In this document: piece by piece, positions 37,202-50,600 of the stretch
Position numbering within the stretch: the stretch's first letter is position 1
How the letters are laid out: each line of letters starts with the position of its first letter
Assembly: GCA_950295325.1 (NCBI GenBank)
Contig: OX485808.1
Span: forward strand, 3,660,501 to 3,724,500
Reading direction: 5' to 3'
Length of the DNA stretch: 64,000 nucleotides
Source of the DNA: Polytrichum commune
Lineage: Eukaryota > Streptophyta > Polytrichopsida > Polytrichales > Polytrichaceae
The notes under the pieces: generated by a model
What the model saw: the letters and a program-made list of their open reading frames with translations, nothing else
The model's database searches: none
Told to the model about the DNA's origin: nothing
Made by a program: the position numbers and the translations under genes

Positions 37202-37615
37202 GAGACTTTCCATCTTTATAGAAGTGTTTGTCTTGTATGCATTGGCAAAGTTGTAGCACAATACATTGCATCCAGTGAAAAAACATCCTTACTGGTAGCA
37301 GTAAATTTCGGGAAGAGATGAGTTTTCCTTATCAAGAGACTTTCCATCTTTATAGAAGTGTTTGTCTTGTATGCATTGGGCAAAGTTGTAGCACAATACA
37401 TTGCATCCAGTGGAAAAACATCCTTACTGGTAGCAGTAAATTTCGGGAAGAGATGAGTTTTCCCTATCAAGAGACTTTCCATCTTTATGGAAGTGTTTGT
37501 CTTGTATGCATTGGCAAAGTTGTAGCACGATACATTTCATCCAGTGAAAAAATCCTTATTGGTAGTAGTACATTTCGGGAAGAGAGAGTTTTCCCTATCA
37601 AGAGGGACTCCTCAT
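37202..37615. repeat. Tandem array, three units of about 134 bp plus a partial
   Basis: gagactttccatctttat begins units at 37202, 37336 and 37471, giving periods of 134 and 135. A degenerate fourth start (gagggactcctca) is at about 37602. Units share gtgtttgtcttgtatgcatt, gtagcac.atacatt and aaatttcgggaagagatgag. Unit identity is high, so the expansion is younger than most repeats here. The unit length (134-135) is not a multiple of 3 throughout, so the 185-codon frame at 37318-37875 is a by-product. Confidence 0.9.
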
Positions 37616-40600
37616 ATTGTCAAGGAGCAACGGCTGGCCCTAGTGTTACCCCACTCATATTTTTTTTATTCTTATCCTACTTATGTATGTCTTTGATATG
37701 TGCAATTAGGTGTCCTTCACAAATAGGACGTCGTAAATTGAGCCAATGTGAACTTGAGCTCACATGGGTTCCCAACACACATCTCTCAATAAACGATCTC
37801 TTACTTCATGAACTAGGGTGTGCTCATGAATGTGATCAATGCATGTGGCCAACCCCTTCAAGCCCATGTGCATAGATCATTGAGGACACCATGCATTTTG
37901 AGAAAGTACCATTAGCATGAGCACATAAAATATAGATAACATGAGAAATTGGTGGAGGTATGTTTGCATACCTCTAGCGTTTGTAGCATGACCTTGCCGC
38001 CAATAAATTGAGGCTCGAGGGGATCATCATAATGCATCATCAACACCCTATGACACATACTCCTAGAACAATTGATATAAAATGCACAACCCAATCAATT
38101 AACCAATCAATCAATCAATCCTTGAAACACAAGGCAAATTTTCCATTACATGTGGATCATTACATGAGAGGGAGAGTGCAAATGAGGTTGGTGCACTTAG
38201 CCCTTTGCTTCTTATTAATGATGGGAAAAATGTATATGTAAATATTTGAAATCTTTGGTAGCCCACTATGGGAAGCATATCATGTTGCTAAAATAGGCCT
38301 CAAATACAATTTTTGCCTTTAAAAACAAGGCAAAGACAACGCTACGTGTAAACCCGAGAGGATTCATGTAGGTCATTGAGAAAATTAGCCAAATGGTGAA
38401 GTCTATTTTGAGTGCCTACCTAGCTTTTGAGTCATTAAATATAAACTTGTGCTCTTCATTATGTCAAAATAACCGATTAAAAAACACGTGCAACCAAACC
38501 AATAATCTTCAAATTTGGAACACCCATTACAACTAGGATCAAATCAAGCCACAGATGTGTGCATAATAATGGTCACATATGCTCACACCAAAAAGGGCCC
38601 ATAAGAATGGCTTAGACAATATCACATTATGGAGGACAGTCATCCATAGCAAGGGAAATTTTCATACCACAACAAAGCCACTTAGAATTTCAAACAATTT
38701 GAAGGGGTTCCACATTAATTTTCCATGCAAGGGAATGCGCATGTAGCCATTGATGGTATAGATTTGCAAAATTAATCTACACAACCCACATTCTAGGGCA
38801 AACACATGGTACTCAACAAGCAAATTATGGAGGAAGGGTATAGTCATAGTATGTCAAATCACAAAGCCACGTATTCATGCAAAATTACAACATGGTTGAG
38901 TTCAACAAGAAATCTCATATGCTAATGTTGTGAGAAGCAAGACCTCAATTTGGTGGGTTGCAACTCTTATTGAATTGGTGGCTTGTACTTAAGAATGGAT
39001 ACCGAACTTACATGTGTTACAATGAGATTGGACCATGTGCTCAAAACATAGCACAACACTCTATGTTCACAAAATCAACGTAATTGGGAAGATCTACAAT
39101 TTGAACTCTGACAACTTTTACATCTCGAGTCCATTTTTGACATTTGAAACAACATTCTTCATGATTTTCAATTGCTCAAGGGACAACGAGACAATACACG
39201 ATCCCATTCGATGGCCAAAAGTGTATTTGGAGTTTAGAAGTCCAATATAGGGCCCCATGTCTCACCGTAATCACATTTCCAAGAGCCAAATTTACTCAAC
39301 CTTGTAAAAAACAAACACCGGTGTAACTTGCCCACGGGTCTTTCAAGGTTAAATAAGACATCACATACAACAAATATACACATTGTATTTGTTCTTATGC
39401 TGCAATTCCCTATGGCCCACTGTAACCTATATGCGACTAAAACCCTAAATTATGGCACACAGTTGCTAGCTTATAGCCACACAGTGATTGCGCATTAGGA
39501 TGCTCGAACTATAAAATAATAAACCCTGCAAATAACTCAATTGGCCTTAAATGCACACTAGATTTAATTCCAGGTACGTACGGCTCCCATCGGCCCCAAA
39601 ATAAGGTGGCGGCAATTTGGCTTAATTAAACAACTCTTAATATGAAGTGTAATGTATTGGCAACTATAGTTGAATATTGCATTTCGTGTCATGTGGTGTT
39701 TTTTTCATAACATTACTCAGCGATGTGGGCTCTCAGAATATAATAGTGGGATGTTGAGAGCTATGTTTGAATATGAATCTCCTCGTGCAACTTTTCAAGC
39801 ATCCAACTGTCATATTTTGAGGGTGTACAGAACGAAAGTTGGACACCAAGTAATGCTATGTTGTCATTGTGGTAAGTTTTCTAATGACAACTCCTTAGGA
39901 ATAAGTTTACAAGTATTGTCATCCCAACTTACATTTATGGGATGAGATGCTTACAAAAGTTTGGTATATTCTGCATCCTAACAATTTTGTAATGGAATAT
40001 TGTCATGGATGGCTCAAGTTTGGATGAAAACCCACTCAATAAGCAACAAGAATTGCAACATTGTAAATGTAAAATGCCCAATTTTTCTTAGAAGGATCGA
40101 AAAATAATGTTATGTTTACATTTGGCGTTGGTGACACTACATGGGCAATTTACATTATGTACTCAACTAGATTTTTTTTTTACTATGTGGTTACTTCATC
40201 CCAATCGAACCCTACATGATTGGTTTGGGGTCTTTGAAATTGATTGCGGTGTCAAATAAACAACAAATCAATGTTTTAAGATGTAAAAAAAAGTTAAGCT
40301 GATTTTTTCCCCTTTTGAGAGAGAGAGATTTGTATAGTGGAGATTGTGGGCATAATTGCAAATGGTTCAATAAACCTAATATAATATCCAATGTTCCAAT
40401 CATCTTGATCCAACTCCCCCCCCCCCCCTCCCACACACACACACCCCTTGAATTTAAATTAAATACCATTTCAAATCAAGAAGATTTATTAGTTGAATTT
40501 ACAAGGAACTCATAAATTTAACGCTTATGCATCCTTATTGAACATAATATCACAACACACTAAACTACTCAATAATATACATGCATGGGTTCTATAAGAA

Positions 40601-41469
40601 TAAATCCATGCATGTATAAAGGCAATAAGAGCATGCATTCCCAAAGGCCTCTAGAATGACCGTGCACATATTGGAATCCAAAAAGGAGGCTTTTGCAAGA
40701 AAAAACACAAGTGAATCTTCAAGAAAAGGTAAAAGTGGATATAAAACTTACCATGGATTTAGAGAGGGTCATTCCGCCCGTTAAATTGACCTCATACTAA
40801 GTTACCTCAAGCGTAACTTTCACATTGGAAGCAAATAACCGCCCAATTGGACAACCAATCGTTTGGGAGGTAATCTAGAGATTCAAATTCTAGGTAGACA
40901 TAACTATGCACGGGCTTGAGAGGAGAGGGGGGGGGGGGGATAAGTAGGGGTATTTGATATAGGTATGTAAGACATGTACAAGGGGAAATGGCCGTCGGCA
41001 CCGGCCCATCTAGTAACTAACCTTGCGATTGATATGATGTCCCAATGATAAGTCCGGGGGCCTCGAGAACTACACGCCACTAGTGGTCATAAAAGGGCTA
41101 CTAATTGGTAGCTTCATAACTAGAGCGCACGTAGAGTCCATGGGGCTTTAGCATTAAGTGCAAAGCCAACTAACATTCTCAAGCTTCTCGTCCTTCTCTA
41201 CACATTCATGCCCGTGCTAGTTATTAGAAGAGAAGCCTATACTTTAGTCCCCTAAATAACCCGTATGAAAGGTAGGGGCCGTTCGTTTGTACCCCACCGT
41301 TGCCTTGACGGTGGGGTGGGGGGGGGGGTAAGTAAATAAGTAGCGGTCGCTACCAAGGTGGCTTGAACCCACAAATCGTTACAACTACAACTACGGGTTC
41401 TACGGATTGCTACAATCGCTACAATTGCTCAACCTTCTCGTATGATTGTTTCAACCACCAAAGTACATG
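37616..41469. other. Intergenic DNA, no gene recognised
   Basis: Contains a (CAAT)n stretch at about 38088-38120, a C13 run at 40416-40428 followed by (CA)n, and G runs at 40927-40939 and 41318-41328. A GC-rich hairpin ccccaccgt/acggtgggg lies at about 41292-41316. A 91-codon plus frame at 39670-39945 has no recognised domain. Confidence 0.5.
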
Positions 41470-41575
41470 CTATACTACCCTAAGCTATGGGGGTGTTATT
41501 TGGTTAGTAATCTTGATTGAACCCCTATATTTGATTGGTGCATGGTTAGGCGAGGATCAAAGAACAAACATCATT
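41470..41575. repeat. Dispersed repeat pair with 14175-14285
   Basis: Second copy of the repeat described at 14175. It abuts the MITE fragments that follow. Confidence 0.6.
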
Positions 41576-41579
41576 ACGT

Positions 41580-41978
41580 AATGGTTCTAACTATTTACTG
41601 CATATCTCATTTTTTTTGGCCAACAAAGGTATAAATTGGTTGTTCGGACATTACAAAACATTAGCATCTTTGTTTGGTAGAAGAGAACTCCAATAGTAAA
41701 AACATATAGCATTGTGTAACTCCAGATAGTAAGTGACACTCAATGCAATATTTGGTGTAGTACATTGGTTATTCCAATTAGTGTGTGTGTTATTGTTTGG
41801 AGTTATGGAGTGCTATAACTACTTAATGAGAATGTTTTACTGAGCAAAGGTAGTCAAGTTCTATAATGTTTGAACAATCTATTGAACTCTTGTTAGTAAA
41901 AATTGGACTCCTAAGCAAGACGTTATTGCACTGCTTAATTATGAATAGTAACATGCATTAATTGGGATAATCAATTTA
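41580..41978. mobile_element. MITE-B fragment followed by MITE family A, copy 3
   Basis: 41580-41755 resembles the right half of MITE-B (gtgtaactccagatagtaag, then gacactcaatgcaatatttg). 41765-41978 is a full A-type element: left ccaattagtgtgtgtgttat and ggagttatggagtgctataa, right ttattgcactgcttaattat and acatgcattaattgggataa. The two are adjacent, either by nested insertion or as a composite. Non-coding. Confidence 0.6.
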
Positions 41979-43552
41979 GTAGTAGTAGTAATAGTTCATA
42001 GACCATTATATTCTTGCATAGCTTGTTTCTCTTGTGTTGAAACCTATGAAATATATGCTTGTACACAGAGTATTTTCCTTCTATTCTTGATTTCGCGAGA
42101 GGTTAGTCATGAGTTTGGTTGTTTTCATTTAGGTACACATAACTTGAGCTTGAACATTTATTAGAAAACTTGATGAAGCTCCAAGGTTGGTGGGTTTGAC
42201 ATATCTATATACAAGGTATATGTTCAAAGTGAGAATGTTTGGCTAACATCCTAGACACAATGCACCTTCAAATATTGGATGGTCGCTCCATATCCTTTAA
42301 GGATAACTTTTTTTTTCCTATAAGTTAATGTATTCTCAAGATACTATTTAAAACTCCTATAAGAATTGATCTACTTTCCTTTCAATATAAATTTCAAAAT
42401 GTAGACATGAACTCTCTAGGGTAGGTTGCATGAGAACATTCATTGTTAGATGAGTTGTATGCAACGATCTCATCGTGCCTTTGTCTCACAAATATTTTCA
42501 CTTCTTGACCTCCCATCGTACACTTCATAGCAAATGAATAATGTGTATTGTTACGTGACAAGCATGGAGGAGTTCGTACTAGTTAAGAAGGGAACTCCGA
42601 ATACAACTTCTTTATCATGGAGAAGTGTGACATATTGAATGCCAAGAAGATCACCTATCTTAACACTATTTTGGCCTAAGGTAGCTAAAAGAGTCATGCA
42701 TCCCAAGCGAGGGCCTTGCATTTAAGTTGTCCTTTCCAACGAGCATATATGTCATCCTTCCAAAATAAAACTCCCACCTCCAAATGTGTGGCTTATATTG
42801 AATTATATGAGATTGATTTGGAGTCATTAACGATAATCCTTATGCTGAATTAGGCTAGAGGAAAGTATCACATATCTGTGTACCTCTCAACTACCCAACG
42901 CAAAAGCTTGGTCCCCCTATAGCTTTGTGATTGATTCATCTCAAATAACTTCAACTAGACTAATCCAGGATTTTCAAAACTAGTCATGGTATCAAATCAA
43001 CTAATAATGCAACCACAACATTGCACACAATTTCGGGGCTTTTTTGTTGGGTGAACGAGAGGTACGTCCGCATGCGACAATTCCCTCTTGCCGTCGAATC
43101 ATCCCAATTCACAAGTTCCAAATGATTCAAAACATGTTAATCACATCAAACAAACAAGAGATACGCCTACCATAGTCCTCCTAGGAGTTTACACAATTTG
43201 TCGCAAAAAACAATCTACTCATTTCCAAGAATTCATTACGACAAACAAAACACTCTACTAAATTCTCATATCCTCATCGTAAAAAAAGGGACATTTCGAC
43301 CCCAAAACTCAAAGATTTCTACAAACCCTTAAACAATACAATCAACGCCTAAACCACCACAATACTACCGTAGAAGTGAAGTTCTTCCCGAGGCCGAAAT
43401 CGATCGATTCATTCATTGGGGTGTTGGAGGTGGGAAGTAGGAGGTGTGGCGTGCGAATGTGCATGTGAAATGAGCCCCATGAATTCCGAGGGCGGAAAGA
43501 CTCGGGTCGAAACCATAAAGTCAAAAGCCATATTTATTCCCACTTGTAATGT
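41979..43552. other. Intergenic DNA with a relative of the 18 kb tandem unit
   Basis: 42910-43075 contains aagcttggtccccctatagc, then actaatccaggattttcaaa, and gaacgagaggtac. This is a diverged single copy of the sequence that forms the tandem array and its left flank at 17.7-18.6 kb. No gene recognised. Confidence 0.5.
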
Positions 43553-43585
43553 ATCATATATATATATATGTGTGTATATATGTAC
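43553..43585. repeat. (TA)n(TG)n microsatellite
   Basis: Alternating TA and TG dinucleotides, directly visible. Confidence 0.85.
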
Positions 43586-45922
43586 ACATTCTCATCCGTG
43601 GGTTTCGGAAAAGCCACAGAGCCAGCCTGAGCCCGGACTCACTTGAAGTACTACTAACTACTAGCTACTAGGTACGAGCCCCCCTCTCCATTCTATTGCA
43701 TGGCGTCGTTTTAACACTTTCACCGAATTTAACCCAATTTCAAGTCTCATTCCCGAAATCAAGTTACACATCAGCCCTATATGAAGCAAAGTACACCTAT
43801 TTTGCGGGGTTTAGGATATATTCCGAGTTACATACTGTAGAGGTCATGCTTCTAACCTTTTTCATGCAAATTCGCCACCTACCCTTGGGGAGGGAAATTA
43901 ACACCTAAATTGGGATCAAAGACCCCGACTCATAGCACACCCGCACTTATTGGTGTGGGCGACCAATGAACGGGTTCCTTACTAGTAGGGGTTGTTTTTG
44001 GAGTTGGTTTGACCAGTGAGAGCCACTGGATGTAGCGGTTGTTGGTAGGAACCGTTCACTGGTGGTCTGGAGCAGTGAGTGTGGGTAGATTACCAGTCTA
44101 TTGAAATCACTTTAGTGTGAGTCAACAATAACCTTGTGAGGGGGCATGTTTTTACTGCACTTCGATGGTTAGGGGTTAGAAAACGAAATTTCTCACTACG
44201 GTTTAGGTTTTGTGGGGGTAAAGTTTTGTGACACCTACTGAAGGGGAGGGTGAAAACATCCGAAGATGTTGTATAGCGCGGGGGTGTTTAAATTTAGCCA
44301 AATTGATTCCCAAGTTTGGGTCAAGAGCATGATAGATTCTGGTAAGATCCATTTGAAATCAATCGTCAACAAAATTGGGAGGGGCGTTTTCTTCAACCCT
44401 GCACCCTCTCCCCTCCCCTAGTGGGTGTCATGAATCAAAGCACAAACTTTGTGGTATTTAGGTAAATTTATCCATTGATAAAGTGAAAACCACAACAAAA
44501 TATTTGACAATGTGAATAATATCATGTGTCGATTCCAATTGGGACCTTAGAAAAAACCCTAAATTTGTTGAGCAACATCCAACTGGGATCAATTGGCCCT
44601 CAATCTATGGGAGTTTTTTTAATAATAATAATAATAATTTATTTTATTCTAAACTAGAACCCGTTCATCGACAATCATTGAGTTTACCTAGAAGCCATGA
44701 CACTTGAGCCACCTCCCTATGAGGATAACCTTTATGATAAGGGCAATTCACTGGGTGAATTCATCCTCTTCAGTGGTTAAAAGGAATCTAGTAGAAATTA
44801 CCCTATAAATTTGTGTTAAAATTTCATCTTCTTTTGGTTCCGCTGCATTAATTGAAAGGTCATCAATGCTTATATGAATTCTTATCGACTTCTTGAGAAT
44901 TAAGTTATAGGGTATGAAGGTTTTACCTATAAATTGCAAGTGGCTGATCAGATTTTCTGGCTAGCACAACTACAATAACTCTATCATTTAAAGTTTTGAT
45001 AGAAAATATGGGTGTTTACAAGAAAAGCATGAAATGGCCTTGTGGACCTCGTAGAATACTAAAAAATGCACTTGGTAAGAAAAATGAATTTTGCAATAAA
45101 TGAAAGATACAGCAACGAGTTAACTCGAACTACAACAACTCCAAATATCAACAACATATTTAAACTTTGTTTTTGACACATGTATGAAATCATAAGACAA
45201 CAAACTCTGTAAAGGATACCATTTCCAACCAAAATATGCAACAACACTTAGAGTTCAAGAATAATGCACACAATTAGGTACACCTACTTGATGTGCTATA
45301 ACATCGATTATTATTTAAGAAAGAGTTGACTTAGGCCTACTCCATAATTACAACATTTCTAAGTTGTATGGACAATTCCATTGACAAAATCACACCTCCG
45401 AGTATGATTATGATAACATTGAAATAGATGTTTAAATCTCATCATCATTTATCAATCAAATACACGAATATAACACAAACACAAAAGCATTAACATGTTG
45501 GTCTCAAGATAAAAGAGTTTTATTGATGGGTACATCCATATGATTTAGTTAACCAATAGTTTGAGATTTTGAATTATATGCAATTTTCTTCGACCACGAG
45601 CACAATAACCAATATGAAGAGCTAAATGATCAGTTATCGTCAATTGCCTTCACAAATTGCAAGATGGACAAGTGAGCACAACTATAACCCCATAGTTGGG
45701 AAACACGTGTACGTTATCATACATAACATGCGCGAAGAGAACATAGTAGCTAAGCAAGAAATCAAGGTTTCATGTCCCATATTTTGGGTTTACAATATAG
45801 GCTATGAACATCTTCTTCATTGCCACTCAAAAAAATTCCACATCATCAAATGTAAACAAACATTTTACCACTAAATCTTACCTCGAGGTCCATAATGGAA
45901 GCATGAGATAATTTATAGTATT
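43586..45922. other. Intergenic DNA with family-G repeat
   Basis: 43900-44440 carries family-G phrases. 44228-44252 (gacacctactgaaggggagg) and 44390-44437 (ctcccctcccctagtgggtg) are in inverted orientation, so the repeat may itself be foldback. (AAT)n lies at 44618-44638. No gene recognised. Confidence 0.45.
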
Positions 45923-46036
45923 GGCCATGTATATAAGTGAATGCATGGTATCAATAACGGCATTGAATAACCTACCCAACTAGTATCAAAAGTGTAATTC
46001 TAGTGAGATATTGATACTTGGTGGCTATCACATGCA
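45923..46036. repeat. Dispersed repeat family D, copy 2
   Basis: Matches 13019-13145 in the order described there. It leads directly into the E element. Confidence 0.5.
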
Positions 46037-46045
46037 TGGGATTTG

Positions 46046-46252
46046 TAGCATCTATGTAAACTTATCCATCGTGGATGAAGGGGCTCTAGTACAATGAGCC
46101 AATTCATTCCAATTCAACTCCACTAGACTAATTCACGGTCTTTAACCTTATATTCTCATAGTCAAGTCATCTAGAAATATTCATTTACATGTTATAATAT
46201 AGTTCGCCGTGTTTTTGTCTTTGCAATGGATGAGTTTACATAGATATCATGA
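46046..46252. mobile_element. MITE family E, copy 1
   Basis: The left end is gcatctatgtaaacttatcc followed by the palindrome-like atccatcgtggatga. The right end is atggatgagtttacatagat followed by atca, an inverted copy of the left end. About 207 bp and non-coding. Partial E copies lie at 20693-20760 and 22171-22298. Confidence 0.6.
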
Positions 46253-46338
46253 ATACAAAATCTCTATAACATGAGAAGAGGAGATTATACCCAAGTTCCT
46301 AGTTGGGTCAATATCATCCTAATACCACATTGATACTA

Positions 46339-46920
46339 CACCATTTATGGTATTTTGTGCCATGTACACTATTTACGAAGGACCTGAACTCAAATGCCTA
46401 GAGGTCTCAAAGTGTCACATCCGTTATTGTATGTTGATAGCAGGTTGGGTGAAAAATAATTCAGAATAATGAAGCCTAATTTTTTGATAATTATTGGGCT
46501 AATGAACGAAAATTTATTCATCAAAATGCCTATATTTCATGTCATTTGGTGCGTTGGAACAACCTCTACTAAACATGAGCATAAAACGACATTGAACATT
46601 GTTCACAACCCTAATTAGTGCACTAAGATGGCTTCACCTAAACCCTCAAAGCTAACATCGTGTACTTAGCTACCATGAATGAGTGAAAACTTAGGCATAT
46701 ATATATACACACACACTCACACACTCACACACACACACACAAACCCGAGTTTTCATAAATGTTGTTATGGACCGCCTAAGCCCTCTTCTTGAAATTAGTT
46801 AAATATTGGCTAAAATTTCCCCAACATGCTATCAACCTATGGTAATAGCCAATACGGTTCCATTCGTCAACATAAACAACTTCTACAAACAACAAGTGGC
46901 ACTAAATACCATAAACGGTG
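46339..46920. mobile_element. MITE-like element C with B-type termini
   Basis: The left terminus is caccatttatggtattttgt and the right terminus is ggcactaaataccataaacg followed by gtg. The inverted match runs for about 24 bp. It is bounded by TA on both sides (cTA|CACC and GGTG|TAc), a possible 2 bp target duplication. The 582 bp interior is non-coding and includes a (TA)n(CA)n tract at 46695-46741. The termini equal those of MITE-B (221 bp), so C may be a longer relative or a B element with an internal insertion. Confidence 0.6.
46695..46741. repeat. (TA)n(CA)n compound microsatellite
   Basis: TA units followed by CA units with two interspersed ctcaca words. Confidence 0.9.
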
Positions 46921-46944
46921 TACACTACTTTCACTTAGGTATGA

Positions 46945-47160
46945 AGGTTCTAGGTAAGCTCATCCATCATGGATGAAATAGTTATAGTGAAAAATAAACT
47001 CCTTGCAAGGTCAAGCACCGATTTATCCTAGTTCAAGTTCAATAAACTCCTTCTAGTGGGGGTTTATGAAACGATTTACGTAAGTCAAATGATCTACAAC
47101 AATTTATTTTTCACACTCTAAATAAAATAATTCACTAACGGATGAGTTTATGTAGACACC
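46945..47160. mobile_element. MITE family E, copy 2
   Basis: The left end is ggttctaggtaagctcatcc with atccatcatggatga. The right end is cggatgagtttatgtagaca followed by cc. It is more diverged than copy 1 and lies 25 bp after element C, so E-C-E forms a tight cluster. Confidence 0.5.
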
Positions 47161-47546
47161 ACAAACCCCCTAGCCAAACAAGAGTATCCTCCAATATCCA
47201 CACACCCGTAAACCCATGCCAAGAAAAGGCAAGAAAAAAACCTCATTATATATATATCCAAAAAGTGTGAAAAAGAATGTGAGAGCAGCCCAACATTGAT
47301 AATTTACTTGATAAGGGTAAGAAAAAGGAGTCCCTAGCTACGTGCACAAGAAACCCTACTTAGGGTAGGCCTTAAATATAGGTCCATGTATAGGCCTACA
47401 TGGTAGCGCCGCAACAATCTTGTTAAATGCGCCGCCCAACCCCCTAGTTACCTACCCACCCCCCAATTACATCACCTACTAGGCCATGTATGAATTTACC
47501 TTATTATATTTACCCCCACTAGGTTAGTAAACCCAATCGCCCTCCG

Positions 47547-47617
47547 TTTGGTACCCACCCTAGGTTTACCCCCACTAGCAACTTAGGGTAGTGGGTGGGT
47601 AGGTACCACCCTACATG
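47547..47617. repeat. GC-rich hairpin
   Basis: gtacccaccctaggtttacc on the left pairs imperfectly with cttagggtagtgggtgggta on the right. The surrounding 47440-47620 is C-rich and resembles in style the segment at 18.6-19.1 kb. Confidence 0.5.
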
Positions 47618-50600
47618 TTTTTCGCCATTTTTTCTTTTTTCTTTTTGAGGCTCCCTTCTTTCATGCTTAGGATTGTCAACTCTTGGCTTATAGCTAGGGC
47701 CTCACGTGCCCCACCGCCCTCCTCCCTTTCTTTCTTTCCAAAAGTAAAAGTTTCTTTAGTAGTGTTTTGCCTACTCTAGAACCTTCCACGGAAGCCTTTA
47801 GGAGCAAACCAGGTATGGGACTTATTTATGGTCTTGTGGTTTTTAATTTATGAATGCTAATTAGTGTATTTGGCATGTTGGGCATTAAGATATGTTAGTA
47901 GATGGGTCATTGATTAGTTATTTTTTGCAACTAGAATATGAGACAATTCTCATAAAATATGGAACACAAGATTAGGTAGAGGATGGTTAGGTTAGTGAAT
48001 CGAAATCAAGGCCAAAGCCCACTTTCCCTTGGTGGTTTTCGGAGGTCATATGAATGTCTCGTTCATTATCAAAGTGATGATTCTCGTGTTCTTAAAATGG
48101 TCATATATATCTTCCTTCAATTGCGGTGGCTATTGAGCTTAGAATGGTTATCATATTCAAGTTTTACACAATGCTATGAAAGGTTATGTTCATATGGTTA
48201 GAAGCATCAATACTACCATAGAGGGTTGTCTATTTTATCTTTACTAGTGGCATAATGTAGTTTCGTCGTGGGATTCAAAAGGGTCTGAACCAATGCATGA
48301 TTGACACGTGCCAAAATTGAGAGGAAAATACTTAATTTATGTCGGAATAGAGAGCCCGCTACAATATTAGTAAGTATCACGATACAAATTTAGGAGTATT
48401 CTCATTCAAACCATAATAATACAATCATAACTAACCCATAACTTATAATTTAATTGGTTGGTGTCTGGATTTGTTAGAGTTTTGAGTCACGTAAGACGAG
48501 GGAAATGTCTCAAGGCATGGAAATGTCTCAAGGCAAATTTTCAGGAAGATACTTGGGTCACATGCTTAACTGGAAAAATGACCTTCTATGTGTAGTTTGC
48601 TTGAGTGATAACCATTGGATAAGAAAAGAAAAATAATGGAATAGAGTTTGACAAGGAGGAGTTAGGAGGTTATTGGAAAAACGAGTGATCGCATTTTGGT
48701 CATTTGGGAGTTTAGGAGTTAACACATGAAATATCCAAACATAGCAAGTACCATGATCGTGCCAATCTTTACAAAACATTGGCACCAATGTGCCAAACAT
48801 GCCAAAGGTACCACATAAGTAATTACTATGGTATTTCAATTACATGTAGCTATCTCTCAATGGTGTAACTAACAATGGTTAGTAGTCAACTATAGGTTAT
48901 TGCAAACCATGCATTACGTGATGGAACCTACAAATTTTGGATGTGTAACTTCTAGAATAATAATACTATTATTCTTATTATTATTGTTACTATTTCTATT
49001 ACTATTATATGATGACAACCATTGGCTCATATAGTGGACATGATTAATATTATTTCAAATGATTGGATCATTTAAAAGCACAAACTTTCTTTTATAATGA
49101 GACATGTATCTTTGAGACAAATTCCAAATCAATGGAAAGTAGATGCATTTTGGGTTCATAACATTATTTAGTCATGTGTCGTAGTTACACTTCTAAAAAA
49201 ACATAGGTGGAAATTATATGGATGGATTAGGCCACTGTGTCAGGTTGGTGGACCATGGGGGGGGGGGGTAGGTTATAGCCATCTACAACAATATCAAAGT
49301 GAATTTAAAATCTTGGCGAGCCATCCAGAAATAAAGGGGGTATAATTCCCTACCAGTATTTGGCCCCACACAAGCTTGATACAATGTTGAATAATGTTGT
49401 GTTCGTTGTGTTCCCTCGATCTTCATTATTCACAGAAGGTAACAAGTGCATGCATAGATAAATATAAGAGCTCTCAAATCAATATACCTCACTTATTAAT
49501 CAAAGCATTGCCAAGTGGCATAATTTTCATGTACCAATCTAAAGATCCCAACCAATTTGATGGCAACACGTGGCAAAACTTCTCCAAACACAACCCTCCG
49601 GCATGTAAAGATGCCCACGCAACATGCTTTACCTCGCATTTTGGCTCAAATACGTTTGGCGGTATCCAAGGGGAGTTCAAGAGCCTCGATCTTTGTTGGA
49701 GGTTGGTACCGAAATAAGGAAAGTGTAGGCCTTTTCCTAGGTATGGTTGAATAGTATAATGGTAATCGGTGTGCACATGCTACCTTCTTTGTTTCTCTTT
49801 GATCTCTTTGATCTTTTTTTATGTGACTTTGAGAGCATTAGACAACCCTATTGGTCTCCTCAAGCGAGTCACATGGTCGATGTTTCATCACAATTCTTAT
49901 CACACACTCCCATGCACCGAACCTTCAAAATGTGTGTAATCATCGCCCGTGGCAATTTGCATGCACATTTAGCAATTAAGATAATACCATGAACGAGGTG
50001 AGACGCAAGATGGGCCCACCTTTCCAAACTTTATCCAATCATTTGTTGTAGTTATGGGTTTTGAGCACGACCAACCATTTGTTTCTTTGTTTATTTTGCC
50101 ACATGCGGGACGGACGGGAGGCATCGTTCCAAGCATAAGCTAACGTAGATGTGCGCTACTTAGATATTTTTCTCTCTCCACCTACTTCCCATAAGATATG
50201 AAATATACAGTTAGCGGTGGAAGATGATTAGCAAATCCAAATCAACATAACATTATTAAGTAAACATCTCCACAAACAATAAAGAATGTGCACTTGTGGG
50301 GAAAAAAACATCAAATGACAACAACAAGAACAACACACACAACAACCACAGTTTCAAAGGTTCGTACTTCATGTTCGCCAACCACTATATTTGTGTAGTT
50401 TTGCTATCTAGAGTACATTATATTGGTGGTTGCAATTGTCCAAAATTCACACATAAATCCAAACATACTTAATTCCTAGTTATACTCCAACTCACACGTA
50501 AGTTGCTCCTACGAGGAACCAAATCTCTAACACACCAAATAACATCAAAAGCCTCAAGAATGCTTTGTTGCGCAATCAGAAGAGGTCTACACTACTTTCC

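Noticed and set aside
37318-37875. 185-codon plus frame
   Set aside because: Its first half is the translated 134-135 bp tandem repeat; no domain in the rest.
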